64,000 bases of DNA. It comes from Hoeflea_A sp965216535. Its GTDB lineage: Bacteria; Pseudomonadota; Alphaproteobacteria; Rhizobiales; Rhizobiaceae. The position numbers and the translations under genes were made by a program. Shown here one piece after another: positions 51,620 to 59,207 of the stretch; position 1 is the first letter of the stretch, and every line of letters starts with the position of its first letter. The notes under the pieces are model-generated. The model searched no databases. It was given only the letters and a program-made list of their open reading frames with translations, and had not been told where the DNA came from. The stretch lies in the NCBI GenBank assembly GCA_965216535.1, contig OZ244175.1, positions 6,200,001 to 6,264,000 on the forward strand, given 5' to 3'.

Positions 51620-52576
51620 TCAGGCGGGTTCGGAAACCTGTGCTTTGACCTGGCGACGGTAGGAGGCGGGCGCAATCTGATGGTGTTTCTTGAACACCCG
51701 CCCGAAGGCGGCTTCAGACTGGTAGCCGACCCGTTCGGCAATCTCGATGATCGGCTGGTCCGACTGTTCCAGGTCCTTGCGGGCCAGTTGCATGCGCCAA
51801 TGGGTGACATAGCCCATTGGCGTCGTTGACATGCAGCGGGCAAAGCGGATGGCGAACGAGGTGCGCGACATACCTGTCAGCTTCGCCAGGCTGGCGAGGG
51901 TCCAGGGAAAGGACGGATTTTCGTGGATTGCCGTCAAGGCGCGCGAAATATGCGGATCGGCGAAGCCGGAGAGGACGCTTCGTTCCGCGCCCTCGCCTCT
52001 GAGATAGACCCTCAGCGCCTGGGCGAAGATGATCTCCGACATCTTGAGCGCGATCAGGTCTCCACCCATGCGGCTGCGCCCGGCTTCGGTGCCGATCACC
52101 TTTAGGGTGCTTTCCATCCACAATCCGGCTTCTTCTCCGTAGTTGCGGATGTGAATGTGCGACGGCAGAGCGTCGAGCAGCATGTGATTGGCGTTCGGAT
52201 CGAAGGCGAAGTGTCCGCAGACCAGCTGTGTTTCATGGTCGGTGCCGGGTTCGCCCCAGACCAGTGCGCCCTTACCGTTGAATCCCGACTTTTCCACCAC
52301 CGTGTCGAGCTGCACGGCCAGGTTCTCGGTCTTGGGGTCGCAATAGAGCGTATGCGAGGCGCCGCGGGTGATGATGACCAGATCGCCTTGTTCAAGCAGC
52401 ACCGGCGGTTTGTCCGGATCGATTCGCACCAGGCATCGCCCCTTGTGCGCGAAATGGAACCGCGAGACGTTTTCATAGGGCGGCACCTGAATGCTCCACG
52501 GCGACGTGAAAGACGTGCGGAAATAGAGCGTGCCCGACAATTGCATGTGGGAAAGGATGTCGCTGAGCAGGTCCAT
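51620..52576 (-). CDS. AraC-family transcriptional regulator
   Basis: The 318-residue protein has an N-terminal cupin-like sensor (residues about 15-190, with FHFAHKGRCLVRID and LLEQGDLVIITRGASHTLY) and a C-terminal double helix-turn-helix (FPWTLASLAKLTGMSRTSFAIRFAR ... PIIEIAERVGYQSEAAFGRVFKK). It belongs to the AraC_binding_2/cupin_6 group. It lies 180 bp upstream of the LIV binding-protein gene on the same strand, but that gene has its own promoter; regulation of the neighbour is possible but not shown. Confidence 0.88.
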   Translation of the reverse strand: MDLLSDILSHMQLSGTLYFRTSFTSPWSIQVPPYENVSRFHFAHKGRCLVRIDPDKPPVLLEQGDLVIITRGASHTLYCDPKTENLAVQLDTVVEKSGFNGKGALVWGEPGTDHETQLVCGHFAFDPNANHMLLDALPSHIHIRNYGEEAGLWMESTLKVIGTEAGRSRMGGDLIALKMSEIIFAQALRVYLRGEGAERSVLSGFADPHISRALTAIHENPSFPWTLASLAKLTGMSRTSFAIRFARCMSTTPMGYVTHWRMQLARKDLEQSDQPIIEIAERVGYQSEAAFGRVFKKHHQIAPASYRRQVKAQVSEPA

Positions 52577-52749
52577 GGTGTCTCCGTTCTAGGCTGCATC
52601 ATCGCATATAGGGCGCATTTGCCAAGGCAGCTGAACGATCGGTCAAAAATCATGCACTCCTGATCATTCAAACAGCAGAGCTCTTGACGTTTGATGCCGG
52701 TCCTCAGGGCGGGCCAACCGGTACGCCAACACACAGTCAAGGACCAATC

Positions 52750-53280
52750 ATGACCTTCAAAAACACGCTTCTCGCCGCCGGCCTGGCAGCTTTCCTGCTC
52801 GGCAGTGGCGCTCAGGCCCAATCACCGGCCGAGCTCAACGATCTGGAAATCGCCCATGTCGCCTATGTGGCCGACAATATCGACATCCGCTACGCGCACC
52901 TGGCTCTGGCCATTTCCGACAATCCGGACATTCACGAGTTCGCACGGACCATGATCCGCGACCATTCGGCGGTGAACGAACAGGCGTTGGCGCTGCTGAA
53001 AAAGCTGAATGCCCAGCCGCAGGACAATTTCCTCAGTCAAACGCTGCAGCAAAACGCCGAGCAACTGATCGACGAAATGAGCCAGCTCCGCGGCGCGGCG
53101 TTCGACAAGCGCTATGCGGAAAACGAGCTGGCCTACCACAAGGCGGTCAACGATCTGGTTGAAAACGCCTTCATTCCGAACATCGAAAACGACGAAGTGC
53201 GGGCGCTTTTCGAAACGGGGCTGGAGATCTTCAAGGCGCATGAGAACCATGCCGCCATGATGGTTGAGAAGGTCAACTGA
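52750..53280 (+). CDS. DUF4142 exported helical protein
   Basis: The ATG at 52750 gives 176 residues with a signal peptide (NTLLAAGLAAFLLGSGAQAQ). The rest matches DUF4142: IAHVAYVADNIDIRYAHLALAIS, FARTMIRDHSAVNEQAL and YHKAVNDLVENAFIPNIEND, a ferritin-like four-helix fold with conserved His and Glu. Function of the family is unknown; metal or redox stress roles have been proposed. It is followed 3 nt later by a copper protein gene, so the two are one operon. Confidence 0.87.
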   Translation: MTFKNTLLAAGLAAFLLGSGAQAQSPAELNDLEIAHVAYVADNIDIRYAHLALAISDNPDIHEFARTMIRDHSAVNEQALALLKKLNAQPQDNFLSQTLQQNAEQLIDEMSQLRGAAFDKRYAENELAYHKAVNDLVENAFIPNIENDEVRALFETGLEIFKAHENHAAMMVEKVN

Positions 53281-53283
53281 GCG

Positions 53284-53625
53284 ATGCTCACCAGACGGCA
53301 TTTTCTCGTGTCGGCGGCAACGACTGCCGCCGGCGCCGGCTTTATCGCCTCGTCCGGCGCGTGGGCTTCGCAGCAGCATGTAATCGAGATCGTCCGCTTC
53401 CGCTTCAAGCCCGACCCGCTCGTGGTGCGGCCGGGAGACATTGTGACATGGATCAACCGCGATATCGTGCCGCATACGGCAACAGCGTTGGATGAAAGCT
53501 GGGATACCGGCGAAATTGCACCGGGCAAAGAAGGTAGTGTCGTCGTCACCGCTGGGTTTTCGACGGACTATTTCTGCCGATTCCACCCGTCGATGAAGGC
53601 TGTCCTGCGGGTCGCCAATTCATGA
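53284..53625 (+). CDS. Tat-exported cupredoxin (plastocyanin/amicyanin-like)
   Basis: A 113-residue protein with a Tat-type signal (LTRRHFLVSAATTAAGAG) and a small cupredoxin domain. Type-1 copper ligands are visible: the His in DIVPHTATA, then Cys, His and Met in YFCRFHPSMKA. It would be a periplasmic electron carrier or copper-binding protein. It directly follows the DUF4142 gene, suggesting a joint periplasmic redox or metal function. The last 6 bp overlap the convergent HxlR-type gene. Confidence 0.88.
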   Translation: MLTRRHFLVSAATTAAGAGFIASSGAWASQQHVIEIVRFRFKPDPLVVRPGDIVTWINRDIVPHTATALDESWDTGEIAPGKEGSVVVTAGFSTDYFCRFHPSMKAVLRVANS

Positions 53626-54186
53626 CAAGCTGACGACCCGATCGTATTGGTGTTCAAGCGCCGCGAGCGGGGGAACGATTTCGCGGGCGGTATCGGTCAA
53701 CCCATAAAGCGCGTTGGACTCGTATCGCAACAGATCAGCCCGGCGCAGCTCGGTGAGGCAGGCCGATAACGCGCGCGGCGTTATTGGTGTCAGATGCGTT
53801 CGCAAGGCCGCGAAACTGCCCGCTTCCGCGGAAACGGCGCCGACCACCGGCAGTGACCATTTCCGCAGGGCCACACGTTCGACATCGAGGCGTTGAAGAC
53901 GTTCGAACAGCGTCGCGCAGGCTGGGCCGATGGCCCGGCCGGCCGGTGTGGCGACATATTCGGGCCGCAGCGGGTGGCCGTATCCTTGATTTCGTTCCAG
54001 CAACTGCTGCTCAATCAGGTATCCCAGTGTCGAAGACAGGGCATCGCGGCTGATGCGGAGGTGACCGCGATAGGCAGCAAAGCGGGCACCCCCGAGCAGC
54101 TCGGTCACTGCCAGGATGGGAATGCACCAACGATGCTGGACCAACGCCCGCGGCACATCGATTTGACTGTCTTGACCGCGGCTCAC
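53620..54186 (-). CDS. Two-domain HxlR-type winged-helix regulator
   Basis: A 188-residue protein starting at GTG 54186; no nearby ATG exists and a GTG at 54156 is an alternative. It contains two winged-helix domains: residues about 12-95 (HRWCIPILAVTELLGGARFAAYRGHL ... RDALSSTLGYLIEQQLLER) and about 105-185 (KWSLPVVGAVSAEAGSFAALRTHL ... PRALSACLTELRRADLL). Both look like HxlR domains, which normally occur once, about 110 residues long. Thus one chain would mimic an HxlR dimer. The adjacent 20-bp direct repeats fit its operator. It is divergent from a VOC gene. Confidence 0.8.
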   Translation of the reverse strand: MSRGQDSQIDVPRALVQHRWCIPILAVTELLGGARFAAYRGHLRISRDALSSTLGYLIEQQLLERNQGYGHPLRPEYVATPAGRAIGPACATLFERLQRLDVERVALRKWSLPVVGAVSAEAGSFAALRTHLTPITPRALSACLTELRRADLLRYESNALYGLTDTAREIVPPLAALEHQYDRVVSLS

Positions 54187-54190
54187 GCTC

Positions 54191-54230
54191 GATATACTTT
54201 CCAGACCAAAGATATACTTTTCAGACCGAA
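54191..54230. promoter_or_regulatory. Tandem 20-bp direct repeat in the HxlR/VOC divergent promoter
   Basis: GATATACTTT followed by C/T-CAGACC-A/G-AA occurs twice back to back (54191-54210 and 54211-54230) with two mismatches. The first copy contains TATACT, a good -10 for the VOC gene with TTGACC (54172-54177) 15 nt upstream. The period of 20 bp is about two helical turns. Confidence 0.65.
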
Positions 54231-54262
54231 CCTAGGAAACCCGTGGGCGAAAGGCAAGACGA

Positions 54263-54643
54263 ATGGCAACCATCGAATATGGCGATGAAATCAACTTTTC
54301 CATTGGCGTGACAGACCTCGACCGGTCTGTCCGGTTCTTCACTGAGCATTTCGGCTTCCGCAAGATGTTCGTCGACGAGCAGAACCGGTGGGCGGCCGTC
54401 GCCACCTTCATGGACGGTGTCACGCTTGGCTTTTCGGAAGTTGAAAAGGCGCCTGGACGCGGCGGTGCAACGCCGACCTTCGGTGTCGCCGATATTGAAA
54501 CCGTCCGCAGCGATCTGGAGGCCGAAGGCGTTCGCTTCGACGGTCCCACAATCGAAATACCAGGCGTCACCAAGTTCGCCACCTTCTTTGACGATGACGG
54601 CAACGCGTTCATGATCGCCCAGAAGCTGCAATCCTTCGGCTAG
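54263..54643 (+). CDS. VOC-family (glyoxalase/bleomycin-resistance) protein
   Basis: The 126-residue protein has two beta-alpha-beta-beta-beta VOC modules: INFSIGVTDLDRSVRFFTEHFGF and TPTFGVADIETVRSDLEAEGVRF, ending FATFFDDDGNAFMIAQ. Members bind a metal and act as glyoxalase, dioxygenase or antibiotic-sequestering proteins. The divergent HxlR-type regulator suggests induction by a reactive electrophile or quinone-like compound, which such regulators often sense (inference). Confidence 0.85.
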   Translation: MATIEYGDEINFSIGVTDLDRSVRFFTEHFGFRKMFVDEQNRWAAVATFMDGVTLGFSEVEKAPGRGGATPTFGVADIETVRSDLEAEGVRFDGPTIEIPGVTKFATFFDDDGNAFMIAQKLQSFG

Positions 54644-55926
54644 CTTTCGGCGATTTTGTCGCCATCGCCGTGGTGACGGCGAATTTGGCGGACAACCCAC
54701 CAGATCAGGAGCACAACGAAGGGAACGGACAGGCCGGTCATGGTCGTTGCACTGACCGGCAGCCCGCCTTTCTCCAGCGCCTTGAACATGTAGCCCAGAA
54801 GCCCCACCACATAGTACGAGACCGCGGCGACCGAGAGACCCTCGACCGTTCGCTGCAGGCGTAGTTGCAGTTTGGCGCGGCGGTTCATAGAGGCCAGCAA
54901 TTCGCTGTTCTGTCGTTCCAGTTGCAGGTCTACCCAGCTGCGCAGCAAGGCGGTGGCTCGCGCCAGTTTGCGCGACAGATTGGCCTGGCGTTCCTCGATC
55001 GAGCGGCAAGTGCGCATGGCCGGCGCCAGGCGCCTTTGCAGGAACGCACCCCAGGTCTCGTAGCCGGCCACGGCGACTTCGCCGAGTGAGGCGACACGCT
55101 CCTGGACGATCCCGTCATAGGCACGGCTGGCGCCGAAACGATAAAGACTTGCCGCCGCATCGGCTTCCAGTTCAGCGGCGAGCGAGGTGATTTCCCCGAG
55201 CAGGGAATCGCCACCGGACTCGGCGTCTTTGCGCATGCGCTGGGTGATCTGAGTCAGCTCGTCCTCAATACGCCGCATCCGCGGTGATAGCGCATAGGCA
55301 AGCGGCAGGCCCAGCATGGCCAGCGTCCGATAGGTCTCGATCTCGATCAGGCGTTGGGCCAGCGCGCCGACACGGGCCGGAGTGAGGTCCCTGTCGAGCA
55401 GCAATATCCGGGTCAATCCGTCCTTGTCCTGGCGGAAATCCGTGACGGCAGCAGCCGCACCGTTCTCAACCTCGGAGAAACACAGGCTTGCCGCGTCGAA
55501 CGCCTTGACCGACTCCTCCGTCTTGGGTGTCCACTTGCGGACTTCCAACCGCACACCCGCAATCAGGTTGCCCGGCGGATTGAAACCATCGCCGAACGGG
55601 TGACCATCGATCTCTGCGCCGAATACATCCGGCACCGGACCCTCATAGAAATAGGTGGAGAATTCAGTATGGCGTTCCCAGCGCAGAGAGCCCCGGCCCC
55701 ATGGCATGACATAGTAGCGGGCATCTGCCTGCGGTGCTGCGACGCCGCGTGAGCGGGCGAGTTCGGCCAACACCGCATTGTCGACCGCTGCTCCGCCATC
55801 GGTCATGAACGCCAGTTGCAAGATGATGCGCGGCGATTCGACGAGCGGATACGGTCGCGCATGCACCTCACCAAGTGCCAGCGACCGATCAGCGGCATAG
55901 GGAAATCCAAAGCTGCCCGTGGCCAT
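54640..55926 (-). CDS. DUF3422 family protein
   Basis: The 428-residue protein starts with the family hallmark SLALGEVHARPYPLVESPRIILQLAFM and contains RYYVMPWGRGSLRWERHTEFSTYFYEG. The C-terminus has a long helical region (about 210-350) and two membrane helices (SVAAVSYYVVGLLGYMFKAL and TGLSVPFVVLLIWWVVRQI). DUF3422 proteins are common in proteobacteria and have no assigned function; the architecture suggests an inner-membrane protein with a large cytoplasmic part. Its end overlaps the VOC gene end by 4 bp. Confidence 0.88.
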   Translation of the reverse strand: MATGSFGFPYAADRSLALGEVHARPYPLVESPRIILQLAFMTDGGAAVDNAVLAELARSRGVAAPQADARYYVMPWGRGSLRWERHTEFSTYFYEGPVPDVFGAEIDGHPFGDGFNPPGNLIAGVRLEVRKWTPKTEESVKAFDAASLCFSEVENGAAAAVTDFRQDKDGLTRILLLDRDLTPARVGALAQRLIEIETYRTLAMLGLPLAYALSPRMRRIEDELTQITQRMRKDAESGGDSLLGEITSLAAELEADAAASLYRFGASRAYDGIVQERVASLGEVAVAGYETWGAFLQRRLAPAMRTCRSIEERQANLSRKLARATALLRSWVDLQLERQNSELLASMNRRAKLQLRLQRTVEGLSVAAVSYYVVGLLGYMFKALEKGGLPVSATTMTGLSVPFVVLLIWWVVRQIRRHHGDGDKIAES

Positions 55927-56085
55927 CGTAGTCCCCAGTGGAAGTTGAACCCCTCAGTCAGACCACTCCGTCACAGGGTGTACAAGGTGGCAGACCGATC
56001 GATTTTTCGGGGCAAAGTTGCATAACGGCCGGTTTGATGCAGCCCAGTCGAGCCGCGGCGCCTTGCCGCAGGCACTCTGCGGGAA

Positions 56086-56133
56086 GTGGATAAATTAGTT
56101 GACCAGTTTTACCGCCGGTTGATACGGTCAACC
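56086..56133. promoter_or_regulatory. Candidate operator region of the GlcC-like regulator
   Basis: AGTTGACCAG (56097-56106) is the reverse complement of the CTGGTCAACT-type site in the glcD promoter. GGTTGA-TACGG-TCAACC (56117-56133) is a perfect 6-bp inverted repeat that again contains GGTCAAC. Both precede the chosen start codon at 56167. Confidence 0.4.
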
Positions 56134-56166
56134 CGAGTCCGCCCGGCGGACGGCAACGAGGTCCGC

Positions 56167-56937
56167 ATGGACGGCGATATCTTTTCCCCCATTGATCACA
56201 GCAGGACGGCAGATGCCGTCGTCGACCAGATCGAAAAACTGATCCTCAACGGGGTGCTCCGGGTTGGCGACCGGCTGCCCGGAGAACGCGCCCTGGCGCA
56301 ACGCTTCGACGTCTCGCGCCCAATCCTGCGCGAAGCCCTGAAAGTGTTGGAGGAGCGTGGCCTGCTTGTGGCGCGCCATGGTGGCGGTACTTTCGTCGCC
56401 GACGTCATCGGCCCGATCTTCAGCCAGCCCGTTCTTGACCTGATCGCCCGTCATCGGGACGCGGCCTATGAATATCTGGAGTATCGGCGCGAAGTGGAAG
56501 GCATCGCAGCGGCCTTTGCAGCTCAACGGTCGACGGCGGCCGACCGAGCGCTGCTGTCCGGTATTATCGACGAGATGAAAGCGGCGCACGGCCGAGACGA
56601 TTTCGATCGCGAGGCCGCGCTGGATGTCGAGTTCCACAGCACGATTGGCGAATGCGCCCACAACGCCATCCTGCTCCACACGCTGCGCTCCTGTTATCGG
56701 CTTCTTGCCGACGGTGTGTTCTTCAACCGGGCCCTGGTCTATGCCCATGCGGGCACCCGCGACCAGCTTCTGGAACAACATGTGGCCATCCATGATGGAA
56801 TCCTGTCCGGCGACGCGGAGGCCGCAAAGCAAGCCGCGGAGCACCATATGGACTACGTCGCCGACACCATGCGAGCGGCTGAACGCGCCGACGACTGGGC
56901 GCGTGTTTCGGAGCTGCGTCGCCGCCAGCGCGGCTGA
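56167..56937 (+). CDS. GntR/FadR-family regulator, GlcC-like
   Basis: I use the ATG at 56167 (GAGG site 5 nt upstream; 256 residues) rather than a GTG at 56086 that would lie in the operator-like repeats. The GntR winged helix is at residues about 12-80 (VVDQIEKLILNGVLRVGDRLPGERALAQRFDVSRPILREALKVLEERGLL), followed by an FCD domain (ALDVEFHSTIGECAHNAILLHTL, EQHVAIHDGILSG) with the metal-ligand His and Asp. Length and sequence flavour resemble E. coli GlcC, the glycolate-responsive activator. The glc operon is 39 kb away and has a similar site in its promoter. Confidence 0.85.
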   Translation: MDGDIFSPIDHSRTADAVVDQIEKLILNGVLRVGDRLPGERALAQRFDVSRPILREALKVLEERGLLVARHGGGTFVADVIGPIFSQPVLDLIARHRDAAYEYLEYRREVEGIAAAFAAQRSTAADRALLSGIIDEMKAAHGRDDFDREAALDVEFHSTIGECAHNAILLHTLRSCYRLLADGVFFNRALVYAHAGTRDQLLEQHVAIHDGILSGDAEAAKQAAEHHMDYVADTMRAAERADDWARVSELRRRQRG

Positions 56938-57627
56938 TCAAGTCGCGGCCGCGCGTGTCAGTGACAGGCGGGCCGACTCCAGATGGCCCTTCATCAGAGT
57001 GGCCGCGTGCTCGGGTTCGCGATTTCGGATGGCCTCGATAATTTGCCGATGCTGATTGTTGTAGTGGCTGATCGTCATCTCATCGAGGGTTAGCCCGGTC
57101 ATCCGCGACCACTGTTCCTGGTTGCGAACGGAATTGATCTGCCCCACCACCCAAATCAACAGACTGTTGCCCGTGATCTCAGCCAAAAGGTTGTGGAAAG
57201 CCGTATCCGCCATCGAAAACTTGATGGGATCGAAATCGCAGTTTTCCATCTCGGCCAAGAGTTCTTCAGCCTGGACGAAGTCTTGCCGGCGGGCGTGCAG
57301 CACCGCCAGCCGGCAGATGTGCGGCTCTAATGCGAAGCGGGCGTCGATCAGTTCCAGTGGGCGAGCGTTGGAGATGACAGCATTGTTTTCTTCATCGGAT
57401 TCGGCTGCGACATAGGTGCCGCTGCCGGGGCGGATCAGGACAAGTCCCTCGTGTCCCAGCCGGTTGAGTGCCTCTCGAATGGTACCGCGTGCGACGCCGA
57501 ATTCCTCAGCAAGCCGGCGCTCCGGCGGCAAACGATCATGGGGTGCGAAGCGACCAACGGCGATTTCGCGGCGTAGCAGTCCGGCGATTTCGGCCGCTCC
57601 TAATCTTTGCTGGCTCTGTTCACTCAT
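56938..57627 (-). CDS. GntR/FadR-family regulator of the glutamine-synthetase-like operon
   Basis: The ATG at 57627 follows AGGAG by 5 nt (229 residues). The GntR winged helix is at about 8-75 (LLRREIAVGRFAPHDRLPPERRLAEEFGVARGTIREALNRLGHEGLVLIRPGSGTYV) and an FCD domain follows (ADTAFHNLLAEITGNSLL, HRQIIEAIRNREPEHAATLMKGHL). It is divergent from the FAD oxidoreductase/GS-like/glutamate-synthase operon, which it presumably controls through the GGTCTAGACC palindrome in between. Its stop abuts, tail to tail, the preceding GntR gene. Confidence 0.88.
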   Translation of the reverse strand: MSEQSQQRLGAAEIAGLLRREIAVGRFAPHDRLPPERRLAEEFGVARGTIREALNRLGHEGLVLIRPGSGTYVAAESDEENNAVISNARPLELIDARFALEPHICRLAVLHARRQDFVQAEELLAEMENCDFDPIKFSMADTAFHNLLAEITGNSLLIWVVGQINSVRNQEQWSRMTGLTLDEMTISHYNNQHRQIIEAIRNREPEHAATLMKGHLESARLSLTRAAAT

Positions 57628-57753
57628 CGACACTCCTCTGTTCCAAATCTATACCAATAAAGCTAATTTCGGTCAATATTGGCAACATTGGATCAGTTTG
57701 GGTTGCATATCGGCCTATATTGGCCTAGCTTCCGGCTGTTTAGAATTAGAATT

Positions 57754-57763
57754 GGTCTAGACC
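57754..57763. promoter_or_regulatory. Perfect palindrome, candidate GntR operator
   Basis: GGTCTAGACC within TTGGTCTAGACCG fits the TnGTnnnACnA pattern of FadR-subfamily GntR operators. It lies 40 nt before the FAD oxidoreductase start and next to TAGAAT-like -10 elements. A further half-site ACGGTCC follows at 57771-57777. Confidence 0.5.
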
Positions 57764-57803
57764 GCTCCAAACGGTCCAGATCACGTTTGTACCGAGGCGC
57801 GTT

Positions 57804-59147
57804 TTGGCTTTTCCAGATCATGTGAACTATCTCGTCATTGGCGCGGGCATCCACGGACTTTCAACCGCCTGGCGGTTGGCAGAGCGGCTGATTGAGCGGG
57901 ATGGCAGCGTTGATGGACGCATTATGGTTCTCGACAAATCGGGAATCGCTTCGGGTGCTTCGGGCATTGCCTGCGGGGTCGTGCGCAACAACTATTTCCA
58001 GCCAGCCATGCGTAACCTAATGGCGCATTCGGTTGACATCTGGGAAAGCGACCCTGAGGCTTTCAGTTATCACCCCGTCGGATACATGCAGATTTCCTGC
58101 GATGCAATGCGCGACGATGTCGCGCAGATATATAGCGAGCAGCGGGCGATCGGCTACGAGAGCGAATTCATCGAAGGCAGCCAGGCCTGCACTCACTATA
58201 TGCGCGGCCTTTTCGACGACTGGCAGGCGCAGGGCATCACCTCGGTCCTGCATGAAAAACGCGGCGGCTACGCCAACAACACCACGGCGATCTATGGACT
58301 CGCCAAGAAAGCGGAAGATCTTGGCGTTCGGATCATGACCGGGGTCGAGGTCAAGGGCCTTGTCTCGGAAAATGGCTCCAGCGCCATATCACACGTCGAA
58401 ACCGACCGTGGCTCTGTCGCCTGCGATCACGTCGTCATCGGCGCGGGTCCCTGGGTGCGCGATTTCTGGTCCATGCTCGATCTGCCGAACCGCATCACCG
58501 TAAAGACGCCACAAGGCGAGGTTCACGAAGATGTCGATATGTGGCGGTTCTGGCAATTGGAGGAAGGTGTCCTGCAGGTACCACCGGAGACACTGATGAC
58601 CAATGACGGGGCCATGCCGCCGGTCATCCATGTCGACACCGACGCACCGCTGTATTCGGCCGTGGACGGAAGTCTCGTCACCGATGAAATGTGGGGCATT
58701 TATTACAAGCCCGACTGGCATTTTGGCGGGATCCAGGGTGGTGCAGCTCCCTACAAAGTCGAGACCCCGGTCGACGACGTCGCCATCGATCCCTACGGCC
58801 CGTCGAGCCCGGAATTCGTGTCGAGCCCGCACTTCGCCCACATGTGGGTGTCGGCGCTGGCACACTGTCACAGCCGTTTCGAGGGCACCATGCCGAAATA
58901 CCATCGGGAACCGTCCGGTGGCATTGGCTGTTTTACACCCGACAGTTTCCCGGTTTTCGACCGGTTTTGCGACAACGTGACAATCATTGCCGACAGCAAT
59001 CACGGATACAAAATGCTGGGCGTCGGCCGGCTGGCTGCGGACGAGGTGATGGGAGACGAACAGGACTTGCTCGCCCCGTTCCGGTTCGACCGGTTCGAAA
59101 AGGGAGAATTGCATCCGACATCGAACAGCCCGTTCCCCTGGAGCTGA
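57804..59147 (+). CDS. FAD-dependent oxidoreductase (DAO / sarcosine-oxidase-beta-like)
   Basis: Starts with TTG at 57804; no ATG is in a suitable place. The 447-residue protein has the FAD Rossmann motif NYLVIGAGIHGLSTAWRL, the second motif IASGASGIACGVVRNNYFQPAM and DAO-type HVVIGAGPWVRDF, ending FPVFDRFCDNVTIIADSNHGYKMLGVGRLAADEV. It resembles the FAD subunit of sarcosine/N-methylglutamate dehydrogenases. First gene of an operon with a GS-like enzyme and a three-part glutamate synthase, so oxidation of an N-methyl or N-alkyl amino acid formed by these enzymes is inferred. Confidence 0.87.
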   Translation: MAFPDHVNYLVIGAGIHGLSTAWRLAERLIERDGSVDGRIMVLDKSGIASGASGIACGVVRNNYFQPAMRNLMAHSVDIWESDPEAFSYHPVGYMQISCDAMRDDVAQIYSEQRAIGYESEFIEGSQACTHYMRGLFDDWQAQGITSVLHEKRGGYANNTTAIYGLAKKAEDLGVRIMTGVEVKGLVSENGSSAISHVETDRGSVACDHVVIGAGPWVRDFWSMLDLPNRITVKTPQGEVHEDVDMWRFWQLEEGVLQVPPETLMTNDGAMPPVIHVDTDAPLYSAVDGSLVTDEMWGIYYKPDWHFGGIQGGAAPYKVETPVDDVAIDPYGPSSPEFVSSPHFAHMWVSALAHCHSRFEGTMPKYHREPSGGIGCFTPDSFPVFDRFCDNVTIIADSNHGYKMLGVGRLAADEVMGDEQDLLAPFRFDRFEKGELHPTSNSPFPWS

Positions 59148-59207
59148 GGCACAAAACCAATCTCACGGGGACGACAACCCCTGCAGAAAATCAATGGGAG
59201 GAAGACC

